From contig CACRXP010000031.1 in NCBI GenBank assembly GCA_902702965.1, forward strand, positions 1,179,411-1,243,410: DNA of 64,000 nucleotides, given 5' to 3'. Both the position numbers and the translations under genes were made by a program. This stretch comes from Spirometra erinaceieuropaei. Its lineage: Eukaryota; Platyhelminthes; Cestoda; Diphyllobothriidea; Diphyllobothriidae. The first letter of the stretch is position 1; every line of letters starts with the position of its first letter. The notes under the pieces are model-generated. The model saw nothing but the letters and a program-made list of their open reading frames with translations, ran no database searches and had not been told where the DNA came from. This document shows, piece by piece, positions 33,786 through 43,369 of this stretch.

Positions 33786-34485
33786 GAATCATTACATTTA
33801 AAGCAAGCATGGACAGCAGAATTTATTGGTACCAGTAAATTTCACGACGGCTTATCAACTGCAGCCTGTCGTTGCATAACACAAATAATAAGTGAGAAAG
33901 GTACAGAGGTTTGAACTTCTACAGAGAAAAAATCAATGTAAAACAGCAAGGCAATTGGCAGCCAGAGCAGTTGAGCACCTACCTAAATGGCTTCTAAAGC
34001 AGGAGAATAAGATTCCACGGTCTGGCATTACAAAACATTTCCTTGAAAGTGGCCATTCGGTTGACCCCAAAACGTCTTTTCGAGTATTAGTTCGAGCACG
34101 AACTACTCGGTTATTGCGCTACCTAGAGGCGGCCTACATACTGCGGGATAAACCCGACCTATGTAAACAGTTAGACCCCGTGGTAAACCTCAGCTTGGTC
34201 TGGTAGACCTGAGCCCTTTTGATTTTCAAAATCCCTCGGCATGTTTGCTTCCCCATTTTATTTCCTATGTTGCGTTTTGAAGTTACCATTTTATTGATTA
34301 GTCTACTTGCAGTATACGATGACCTTGCTGTTTTACATTGATTTTTTCTCTGTAGAAGTTCAAACCTCTGTACCTTTCTCGCTTGTTATTCGTGTTATGC
34401 AACGACAGGCCGCAGTTGATAAGCAGCCGCGAAATTTACTGGTACCAATAAATTCTGCTGTCCGAGGAAATTTTACTTCAAGAAT
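33786..34485 (+). mobile_element. Penelope-like element tail with inverted terminal repeats (P5)
   Basis: The centre carries the end of a GIY-YIG-type PLE protein. The outer 33786-33950 and 34320-34480 are reverse complements, including AACTTCTACAGAGAAAAAAT and, on the right, CCAATAAATTCTGCTGTCC. The right arm and the 3' flank of P3 at 8240-8330 share CAACTGCAG-like and AATAAATTCTGCTGT strings. The AATAAA may serve as a polyadenylation signal. Inverted terminal copies are a known oddity of PLE insertion. Confidence 0.75.
33892..34206 (+). pseudogene. PLE GIY-YIG protein, C-terminal fragment
   Basis: From about 33938 the frame reads ARQLAARAVEHLPKWLLKQE, SGITKHFLESGHSVDPKTSF and LEAAYILRDKPDLCKQLD, matching the C-terminal two-thirds of the P3 protein (RAAEHLPNWLF, SITKHLLDSGHVF, KPDSCKQLD). 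The GIY and YIG strands are missing, because the inverted terminal repeat begins where they would be. It is a remnant and not a gene. Confidence 0.85.
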
Positions 34486-34489
34486 TATT

Positions 34490-35888
34490 ACAGTCTACCA
34501 GGGCGTAGTGTCAGATGGGGAAACTACCAAGGGGAGCAGAGATGAGGATGGAATTCTTCTTAACTCGTTAAAGATTTTAGTCGTATTTTTAACGTCAAGC
34601 AACCACGGTCAAGCTGTCGATGGCATGCCACAAGCTTTTTTTATGACACTCTAATCCACTTGTCGTTAAGAGTTAGACACCGCAGCCTAAATAGAGCTGT
34701 CAAGTTGCCTAAGGCAGTTGTCGATGTTGAAATAGTTGTAAGATGGCGGTAATTAACCTGAACCGCCTGCGGGATTACTGCTCCAATCTCTATTGGGCAG
34801 TTTTGTCTCGAGAAGGGAGGGGGGCGGATTATTGAAGGGATTACGAACGGCCAACACACCAGACACCCTCATTTTGTTTAGCCCGCCGGTGAAGGAATGT
34901 TGTCGCGGCGTGGTCGCCGTGTAGATCAGAGAAAGGTGGCCCGTAATTAAGGCTAGGTGCCCGGGTGGGCAATGTAGAAGCATCTGTCAAGTTCATCTAT
35001 GCCTGCGGAGGAAACTTCCGACATCATTGATGAGCCCTGTGCATACACTGCTCACTATGGTGTCGATACAACTGCAATTGATTTGGCCGATGTAAAATTC
35101 CGAGCATCTATATTGCATTCGTCTTCCCACCTTATTCCACAGCTTCGGTAACTCGCGTCCCCTTATCAATAGACCTACCAACAGTAAATTTGCTCAAGTC
35201 GTTAATCAGCATTACTCGATCACCTTTTCACGACGCCAATAATCATCCATTATTAGGATTTTCTCCAAATTTCAGTGATTAGCTGGGTTCTAAGACAGTC
35301 TAGTCCAAGTCTATTAAGTGGCGCGTGGTATCGCTGCAGATTACGGGGGTGAAGAGCAGTGTGGTTGACTTTTCCGGCATTTTGGTTGGTCTGGTAATGG
35401 CATTTCACCGGGGACATGGTCCTCTCGTGCGCCTCTCCTGCGGAAATGGACCCACTGAGACTCTTCAACGCCGACAGTACGAAAGGAGTAATATTTAGAT
35501 CGTGTCTGGATGAAAGTTTAGCATATACCTGATAGCAAGAGTATAAAATTCCCCAGTTGCCGCTTTGACAGTTCCTAAAATATAAACACATTAGCTGAAA
35601 TTTAACTAGAATGGTCGCAGACCCCGACAATTAGAAGGGTCATTTAGCACCTAAAAAACTCCTCCGGCAAAACTAACGAATCAAACACTATCATTAGGAA
35701 TATCGATGGTTATGCCTGGAGACGCCTTACTCAAAAACTTGCGTGACCTGCGTTGTGAACGAGCTAAAAGCTCCTCTCTGCCGTGATCACAAGAAAGAAA
35801 TATTTTTTCATTTGAATTGAATATGCGTGAAGGTCGTGATGAGTGGGCTTACTTAATTATTATGTTGATCGTTACAAAACTGTGATTC

Positions 35889-35926
<38 letters not shown>

Positions 35927-36560
35927 AAGGGAAGTCAACGGTCACTGAAATCAGTTATTCTTTAGAATGGAATAAACTGCTTCATTAAGACCCCAATACT
36001 GAATAATATGGGATCTACTTTTTGCGCTACTTCACACCGCGCAGCATGCAGACTTTTGGTTACGAATGTACCCAGCTCTCTTGTACGCCGCAGTGAAAAA
36101 ACTCGCTGAGTACAATAGTATCTCTTCCATTGAGTATAGATGCAGAATTGCAGGAACTTGCGTCTTCTTCATAGTTGATGATCAAAAGGATTGAGTATTT
36201 TGTATCTAACAGATTGTCAGCCTGGTATACACAAAATGCATTTGCCTAATTATTCAGGTTCCCAATATTGACGGGCTTTCAAAGCTGCATACAAAGAATA
36301 CAATATGATTCGTACATAGTATAATATTTCCGGGGTTCCGACAAGTCTTCCCGCAAGGAAATTCAGAAACAAGTTCTTTTAGGAGCATGACTCATTATTT
36401 CATAGGTAAATCCTGAATGCAACTAAAAACGCATATGTATCAAACTGTGCACTAACCTTTGCAACACCAAGGTACTATGTGCTTTCAAACGCCTTTGACT
36501 AAGGAAGACGAAGGCTGGTTGAGAACAGGAACCATTTGTTTAGTATTCTTCGTTTCCGAA
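34490..36560. other. No gene recognised, with GA microsatellite
   Basis: About 2 kb without a recognisable gene. The minus-strand frame at 35253-35630 (125 codons) has no motif I know. A pure GA run lies at 35891-35922. Confidence 0.35.
35891..35922. repeat. GA microsatellite
   Basis: Uninterrupted AG repeat of about 32 bases. Confidence 0.95.
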
Positions 36561-36654
36561 CTTGCGTAGAGGTCCAACATCAGAGATAGTTGCAGCAGCA
36601 GCAGCAGCAGAACTAACTACTCATAGCTGTTTTGGCAGACTTCAGATACTTAAT

Positions 36655-36760
36655 TTTGACCCGACTGTGAAAAACTCGGTGCCTCGGTGGGATATGAACC
36701 CATGGCAGCAAGGTCCCACCGAGGCCCCGAGTTTTTCGCAGTTGGGTCAAAATGAACTAG
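36655..36760. repeat. Palindromic pair of SINE tRNA 3' ends
   Basis: GACCCGACTGTGAAAAACTC then GGTGCCTCGGTGGGATATGA is followed within 30 bases by TCCCACCGAGGCCCCGAG and TTTTTCGCAGTTGGGTCA, its reverse complement. Only the tRNA 3' side (T arm, acceptor) and the tail remain on each side. Confidence 0.7.
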
Positions 36761-36879
36761 CTAATACTCCCCACAGTCGTCTCTTATTCTGTTACTGTTG
36801 TCATCTCTCGCGATAGACTTCTACACGGATTCGAGGGCTTAGAATAGTTAACAAATGAAGATAACTATCAGGCTCACGT

Positions 36880-37135
36880 AATTCACTGTCGTTTTGGCGG
36901 ATTTTTATACTAAAGCCTTCTCCTTACTGCGTGGGTTCAAATCCCGCAGTTGGGTCAATATGAATTACTCAAAATCTGCCAAAACATCAATGAATTACGT
37001 GAGCCTGGTAGTCATCTGGTGGATTCTAGGAGAATTACTTAGGAAATCCTGCTTGGGCAGTCAACCTACTGTATCAGATTTGGTGGATTCCAGACGTTGC
37101 AGTAGGTTGGGCGGGTAACTTCACTTAAATGTACA
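36880..37135 (+). repeat. tRNA-derived SINE, head truncated, body intact
   Basis: The 3' half of the tRNA-like head (ACTAAAGCCTTCTCCTTAC, GGGTTCAAATCCC) runs into CAGTTGGGTCAATATGAATT, CAAAATCTGCCAAAACATC, the TTAGGAAATCCTGC segment and CAGATTTGGTGGATTCCAG, ending GGTTGGGCGGGTAAC. This shows the normal order of tail and body after a head. Confidence 0.8.
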
Positions 37136-37810
37136 GTGCGTGACCTACCTCATGATATGTTGGCTGAAATTCTGAAATGCGTTTATGATTAGGAAGGATT
37201 ACTTGGTCGCGGTTGTGATACTGATTATTGTAAGGCATACTGTTATAACAGTTTGGACTCGGCAGGATGTCGGATTTTTAATGCACTTCTTTTCAATCTC
37301 CTGTAGAAAGCGTGCTCGGTAAAAAATGACTACTTATGTAGCATGCATTTTTCCTATTGATTTTCGATGGTCTTGAAAATTCAAATATATTTTATAGAAA
37401 CCGCAAACAAAAATATGCTTTCTTTTAATCAGTCAATAGAGAATCACGTCTTCTTTATATTTTATACTTAAGAAAGGAGTATAATTAGGTTTTAAAAAAG
37501 TTTTATAATTGCCGAAAAATTTGGAGCCTAATCATTCGTTGCATTAGCGCTTAGTGATTTCAGTCTACAATGTGCATGCGTTCCGCGTAAAGAAAATCCC
37601 ATATTTTTCTGTGTCATTAAAAAGATATCATACAGGGTCCATAAAATTTTGTAATGGATGCGGACCATGTTGTACATTTCATGAGGAGCAGTGGTAAACG
37701 GCCAGGTACGATGCTATGTGAATGGACATATCGCGGTCTTAAAAAGTCTCATAATTAGAAACTTAATTCCCAGACTAAAATGAATCAGCTGTCATGTCAA
37801 CAGCCTGCGC
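37136..37810 (+). mobile_element. Fold-back Tc1/mariner-like element, copy C, right arm truncated
   Basis: Starts at about 37130 with TACAGTGCGTGACCTACCTC and carries the left arm and centre of the family (CATTAGCGCTTAGTGATTTC, GATATCATACAGGG). Only the beginning of the right arm follows (AAAAAGTCTCATAATTAG). It abuts the SINE at 37132, so one may have inserted beside or into the other. Confidence 0.7.
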
Positions 37811-38224
37811 CACTTACCCAAGCTTCTAAGCATTATGCTCGTCGTCGTGTTTTTTTTTCATAAATTACGGAGCCTACTCAAGCCACTTTAGCTGCTTTAT
37901 TGGAGGCCTTTGTGCCTCGAGCAAACATTTCGGCGTCAGTAAGGACAGGAGGGCTGAAGTGGCCGATGTCGGCTGACTAGGCTTTCAGGCCATTGGTACC
38001 GTCCTGAGGTTTAAATACGAAATTTCGTCAGACCAAAGTCCGAGAGGTGCACTCAGAAAAATTTCAAATACTGACACAAACTTCTCGTAACCATCGGGTA
38101 ATGAGGGGTTTGGGGGTCATTTACTCGGTTATTTGTGTCGCGGCAAAACTTACGTCAATCCGGCTAAAATTGTTCGTTTTTGCAAAAGTCATTCGAAGCC
38201 AGAACGGCGTCTTATCTGGGTCCT

Positions 38225-38276
38225 TTTTTTTAAATGTTTCGCAGGCTGCGCCGAAACCGGGGGAGCATTTAAAAAA
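38225..38276. other. Two-step hairpin
   Basis: TTTTTTAAATG and CATTTAAAAAA pair as an outer stem, and TTTCG with CGAAA as an inner stem. The G+C-rich loop is CAGGCTGCGC. No RNA family is recognised and chance is possible in A/T-rich DNA. Confidence 0.4.
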
Positions 38277-38279
38277 GCC

Positions 38280-40040
38280 TCAAATATTCTTTCATCTGGA
38301 AAAAGTTACCCAAATGAATTTGAAATATTAATGAACAGTATTAGTGATGGCTTTCGGTCATGACCCTACTTAATCAGCTGTTACAGTCTGAACTGCAGTG
38401 AGCTTAAGCGAAAGAGAAAATCGACGGAGAGAATGCCGCACAGGAGATTGTTTTCGCGTACGAATTGCACATATCACCATCATCATCATCCTCGTCGTTG
38501 TCATTATGATAATGTGAATCTACCTTGACCGGTGGCTTCCGCTAACAGGTAATGCAACCCTTTTTAAGTAATGCTGGAGATTTCATCAAGCCTTTTCGAT
38601 CAACTTCCAAGCATATCCTAACCCGCAGATCAACCGTCTCACAAATGTTTGTTAACAAGTATCTACCCCTCACTGGTGGCAGTAGCTAGCTGGTCACGTT
38701 TCTCGAAATGACCAATAAACCATTTCGACCCCGATGTACGGGCTCAAAGTGGCAGGCGGGTAGAAGGGTGTGCATTCTCACATTGGTGTTTAGTGAAGCC
38801 CCAAACACCGTCGTCAGTTGACGTTAACTAAATCACAAGTAATCGGGTGAACTGACAGCGAGCCGATCCGGGAGCTAAGTGAAGTCCAGAAATTCGACGC
38901 AAACTGGATCGGCAAGCGAACCGACCGGTTTTCTGCATACCCAACTACCTGACGCCACCTTAGCGACAAAGATATACCAACAAAAGAAACGTAGTAGACT
39001 GTGTTTTCTCTTCCTTTTAGCTGCGAGTGTGACTTTGAGTTTAGATAACAAGCATAAACGTATACCTTAGTGCTCCGGAACTCAACGTCCCCTCTTCGGT
39101 CATGCACAAGACCTGCATTTTTTGTAATCTTTCGTATACGACTTCACGCATGAGGATGGGTAAGCACTGCCGTTTGGTTTTTAAGAGTTAATAACCTCTG
39201 GATATTGAGATACGTGTGATTCAAGGACGACTGTCTACCAGCCTGTTAACCCTCTAATTGTTCAAGAGTTGAAATAGGCCGACGATGTCGCGGGAAGACG
39301 AAAACAGCAGCTGTTTTGCGTTTATGCATGCGTTCTATGGCTATACACAAAACTAAGATCTGTGTGCAGAAACAGAAGAACTCCAAGCGGATCGGGGCGT
39401 ACCTATTCCTCTGGGAGTAAATGGCCTATCTACTACGACAGGGACTGACCAGTGGATGGACGCTGGCAAAATAATCTTCACTTGTTACACCTTATCGGCA
39501 GACAGTCGGCACAAGGAGAGGGGACGTTTTTGTTTTTCTTTTGCAAATGTTCTGGCGCATAAATTTTTGAGTAAGCCGGGAACAGTCAGTACCTCAGTTT
39601 TTAAGTGTCATAGTCAGTCTGTGTCCGTCAGGACTCTAATATTGGAAAAATCGACCGACTGATGATCTGACACGCTGTTATGGTTCAAGAACCTAGCGAT
39701 CAATGATTGGAGCCAGCCTGATCCGACACAGTTCAGATAGGTATGTATTTATTCCAGTTGTATAAAACCCCGATCTACCCCTGACAACGACTGACTGATG
39801 AGGTGGTTGCGTTAGAGCCTTAGATTTGTGATTCTTTGGGTTTGACCTCGCCTTTCGAATAAGTCCATTCAGTGCGCATTATAGACACTGCTTTGGTGTT
39901 GGGTCACAAGTATTTTGTCTGTGTTAGTACTGGCTGATGAGTGCATGACAAAGTCTGCAGCAGTTTCTGCCTCCATATCCATGGTCATTGTTAGTTGTGC
40001 GATTATTGCTCTCTACAACGGGGGATGTGGAAACTGCGCG
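38280..40040. other. No gene recognised
   Basis: No domain or repeat identified. A short CAT/TCA microsatellite lies at about 38478-38492. Frames under 100 codons are not supported. Confidence 0.35.
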
Positions 40041-40950
40041 GCAGTGGCCAGATGGGGGCACGGCACGCCGTAGTTGGGCTGCACACTCACAAAACATGCC
40101 ATGCATGGGAAGTTTGGTAGCACGCCAAGGTGCAGTCTCCCGCCGCGCCGGTCACTTGTGCCCAATCATCTCATCAGACGGCCAACTGGCCCGGGTAGTA
40201 GAGTGGTGCTAGGGAGAGGGAAAAGAGACCAAGGTCAACTCTGGGGACTGCGTCTCCACGGCACGCATATTCCTCCCTACAAACAATCTGACGCGCCTAT
40301 AAACAATGACAGTGAGGCGCTCACCGATCGTGTTACGGAACTTACTTGTTCCATTTTCCCTTGGTCCTCTCTCTGGAGCCCCGCCAGCAGCCGCACAGCG
40401 GCGAGTAATACAGGCAGATTAACATCACCAGCAAAGACCTGGGAGGCTGGAGTGGTCATTTTTGGCTTATTAGCCGTCGTCAGCCAGCCGTATCCTGTGT
40501 CGGTAATGTTATCTCTGCGCTTTTAAACAATCACGATGCGCTGAAGGTTGTGGCTTGGAAGGCTACTAACTGACGGCAAAACTCCGTCCCCCTCTCATAA
40601 CGGACAGTCAGGCTCCTTAACGTAGTCTCTATAACAATCCAACTCAGTTGTGGTCCGAGTCGCCCCCCCCCCTTCTTGTTGTGTGAAATTCTGGTCCCTT
40701 GTGCGCCGACCGCGCTTGTGTGGCACGCGAAGACGGTCTGCGTCCGATCACGCCTCCAGTCTTTTCGACAGACTTGACACCGAACCTAGGTGAGAGATGA
40801 GGATAGAGAGAGAGAGTGTGTGGCAGATGGAGCACAAGTCTATTATCACTAAAAATTAACTCACGCATAAGTCACCGTCCCTGCGCCCAACTGCTGCGTG
40901 ACACACCGTGAACATCAGCGATCGCGACGGTCGAGCTATCGTTTAGAAAT
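40040..40950 (+). repeat. Composite dispersed repeat (R-A and R-B)
   Basis: 40040-40200 matches 45.43-45.5 and 57.78-57.87 kb. 40300-40520 is R-B, as at 30.6 kb. 40525-40575 (GATGCGCTGAAGG, GTGGCTTGGAAGG) matches 57.67-57.71 kb. 40680-40945 is R-A, with CAGACTTGACACCGAACC, CGCATAAGTCACCGTCCCTG and CACACCGTGAACATCAGC. The same order at 57.6-58.17 kb suggests one mobile unit of about 0.6-0.9 kb. Confidence 0.65.
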
Positions 40951-40954
40951 TATA

Positions 40955-41070
40955 TATCTATGGATGCTGGATGGGAGACGATGATGCGATCACTGGAACA
41001 AGAAATTTTTTGGCCTGACGTTTCGGATTCTCACTCGAACCCGTCATCAGAGACAGTCGCAGATAAAGGT
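40955..41070 (-). mobile_element. PLE terminal fragment (P6) carrying a hammerhead
   Basis: Aligns with the P1 end near 3905-3995 (GATGCGATCACTGGAA, then TTTTTTGGCCTGACG). No coding part is left, so this is a solo terminal piece of a Penelope-like element. Confidence 0.65.
41012..41056 (-). ncRNA. Hammerhead ribozyme motif (P6)
   Basis: Minus strand: CTGATGA, stem II (GGGTTC with GAATCC, one G-U pair, loop GAGTGA), GAAA, CGTC, with the predicted cut after the C. Stem I pairs GTCT with AGGC (four pairs, one G-U). The ACGT around stem III is self-complementary, as in minimal hammerheads that work best as dimers. This is the most complete core in the window. Activity is untested. Confidence 0.8.
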
Positions 41071-41278
41071 GCTGGCCGATTTACCCTAATCACAGCAAAG
41101 GTACTAACTAAGAGTCCATACACATATGTCGGCGATATTTCGTCGCTTCATGCCAAAGCTGCAAGGGGTTCGACTCATCAGTGGGCCCACCCAGCGTCCC
41201 CGTGTGTTCTCTGGTCGACACTTCAGTTTTGAACTTTCAGCTTTCTACTCTTCTCAGAATTTAACCTTTATAGGCTCA

Positions 41279-41430
41279 GTCCGGTAGTTGATACGAATAT
41301 TTGAGCCGAAATCCATCAACTTCAGCGGTATAACCACAGAGTACTCGCAAAATGACGACAGGCAGTCAGTAGTATACACATGTCACATTATTTACCATAC
41401 TAACAGCATAGGAACCGGTCAAAAGCTTGA
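41279..41430 (+). repeat. Fragment of the 12.85-kb fold-back family
   Basis: GAGCCGAAATCCATCAAC, GTACTCGCAAAATG, CAGTAGTATACA and CCATACTAACAGCA follow the same order as in 12950-13070. One arm only. Confidence 0.55.
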
Positions 41431-41624
41431 TCTTCGCTGTTTATACTAGCGCGATTAGTTGGCCAGCTGTTGTTACACTGTTGTCTTCCTTAAAGCTCGT
41501 TTTTCGATTTACGACATTTTCCCCCACACTCTTTTTGGGAGGGCCGACATCCGTAGGTTCTGGTATAAATAAGACAAATTTGAATAATGAATGTTTGTTT
41601 ACAGAAGCCACTACGACCTGTTTT

Positions 41625-42045
41625 GGTTAGATCGCAGTTGGTAGCCAGGCCCCGTATTACAGGTGGCTGGGGGGTTTGTTTACTGGGGCTCTTTTGTGGG
41701 GCTCCATAATCACATCTGACCCATTTGGCTTCCGTTTTACGTTTGAGGTTAGGATTAAGGTATAGGTTAATGTTTTCCGATTTTCGGGTTAGGGTTATGT
41801 CTTTAGGCTTAGGTTTTTGAGTTACGGTTAGGGTTTGAGCGCACGATTAGGTTTCAGTATTACGGTTAGGTTTTTTAGTTACGACTATGTCTAAGGGCTA
41901 CGGTAACGTTTACGATTTCGGTTAGGGTTAGGGTTAGGGTTGCCGTTAGGATTAACGGTTAACGTTTAAGGTTGATGCGAGGGTTAGGATTAGGGTTAAT
42001 GTCGCCGTCCGCTTCCCATTCCTGGCTACCAACTGCGATCTAGCC
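41625..42045. mobile_element. TIR element with TTAGGG-like interior and 8-bp duplication (2)
   Basis: The 421-bp element starts GGTTAGATCGCAGTTGGTAG and ends CTACCAACTGCGATCTAGCC. It is flanked by CCTGTTTT on both sides (41617-41624 and 42046-42053), an exact 8-bp duplication. The left interior has CCGTATTACAGGTGGCTGG, shared with 17.15 kb in reverse. The rest is degenerate GGTTAGGGTTAGGG. No coding capacity. Same family as 31013-31653. Confidence 0.87.
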
Positions 42046-42054
42046 CCTGTTTTA

Positions 42055-42785
42055 ATTATAAAAAGCGGGTAAAATCTACTGCCTCGAGTAGCAGTACGTA
42101 AGAAGGGGCTTTTGCCCTATCTCTAGTAATATTTTTATGCTAGTGGGGATCGAAGTCTCAGGAGCCTCGTTCGGGTTATTTCACGTGCTCTGATAAATGT
42201 TGGACCCTCTAAAAACCTATTAAGATTCCCCTTTTTCACGTAAAACTTCCAGTGCAGTATCCGACACCTGAAACCCCAGCACAATCAAATCATTTATCGA
42301 GATTAACAGTCACAGCGGTAAAAAAAACAGCTCTACGTTTGAATTCCAACCCGTTGATAGGATTATGCCTTCCGAAGGGATTAACCATGTCACATGATCA
42401 ACAGTTACCCTAGCGCGTTGAACTTATAAAGTGTACGGAGGAAAAATCTTCCATTCGAGCCACACCCAATCGGCACAGGTCATTCGGTCACCGTTGAATA
42501 ACCTCGGGTCGCTAATCCGTGAGGTATTCGCTCGAAAAGCTTCTGCTCACTACTTCCCGGCAAGGATGATAAACAGTCAAGTGATTTCGTTAATCGTCTA
42601 CCCTGCGATAGTGACGCCCTGGATGCCAGAAAACAGTTCAGTGCAGACTTCCTCACTTTCGCCTTTTAAACTCTTAGCTATCCCCCGCCCCAAAGCACTT
42701 AAGCGGCTGTGACCTTGACGTTTGCATTATCTGCTGGCTTGAATAAAGTCCACCGACGGTAAAATGGGTATCATATAAATAGTAA
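42055..42785. other. No gene recognised
   Basis: Stop-rich. The 93-codon frame at 42431-42712 has no recognisable motif. Confidence 0.35.
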
Positions 42786-42789
42786 AAAC

Positions 42790-43144
42790 AAAAATTCAGA
42801 GATGTTTTGGCAGATTTTGAATAATTCATATTGACCCAACTGTGAAAAACCCGGCGCCTCGATGGGATTCGAACCCACGCAGTAAGGGGAAGGCTTTAGT
42901 ACAGCCAACGCTCTTACCACTTGAGCTACTAGGCCCCGCCGGACGACTCGAGTTTAATCACATTTGGCTCAAGTTACCAGCCCAACCTACTGCAACGTCT
43001 GGTACCACCAAATCTGTTACAGTAAGTTGACTGCCCAGGCAGAATTTCCTAACTTATTTACCTAGGATCCACCAAATGACTACCAGGCTTACGTAATTCA
43101 TAGATGTTTTGGCAGATTTTGAGTAATTCATATTGACCCAACTG
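42790..43144 (-). repeat. tRNA-derived SINE, full unit, minus strand
   Basis: The head is the reverse complement of 42853-42937 (A box TAGCTCAAGTGG, B box GGTTCGAATCC). The unit is bounded by the same TTGACCCAACTG string at 42831 and 43133, a spacing of 302 bases. Body plus head therefore make a 302-bp unit that starts and ends with the same tail segment (CAAAATCTGCCAAAACATCT). A tandem origin would explain that. Confidence 0.85.
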
Positions 43145-43365
43145 CCTGGGCAGTCAACTTACTGTAACAGATTTGGTGGTACCAGGCGTTGCAGTAGGTT
43201 GGGCGGGTAACTTGAGCCAAATGTGATTAAACTCGCGTCGTCCTGCGGGACCTCGTAGCTCAAGTGGTTAGAGCGTTGGCTGTACTAAAGCCTTCCCCTT
43301 ACTGCGTGGGTTCGAATCCCATCGAGGCGCCAAGTTTTTCACAATTGGGTCAATATGAAAAACAG
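43145..43365 (+). repeat. tRNA-derived SINE, plus strand, opposed to previous
   Basis: Joins directly to the minus-strand unit and repeats its body and head in reverse orientation. The head 43247-43331 has A box TAGCTCAAGTGG and B box GGTTCGAATCC. Its four-pair stem GGCT/AGCC encloses GTACTAA, and a long variable region follows. Together the two copies make a perfect-looking fold-back of about 570 bases with outward-facing heads. Confidence 0.85.
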
Positions 43366-43369
43366 AAAT

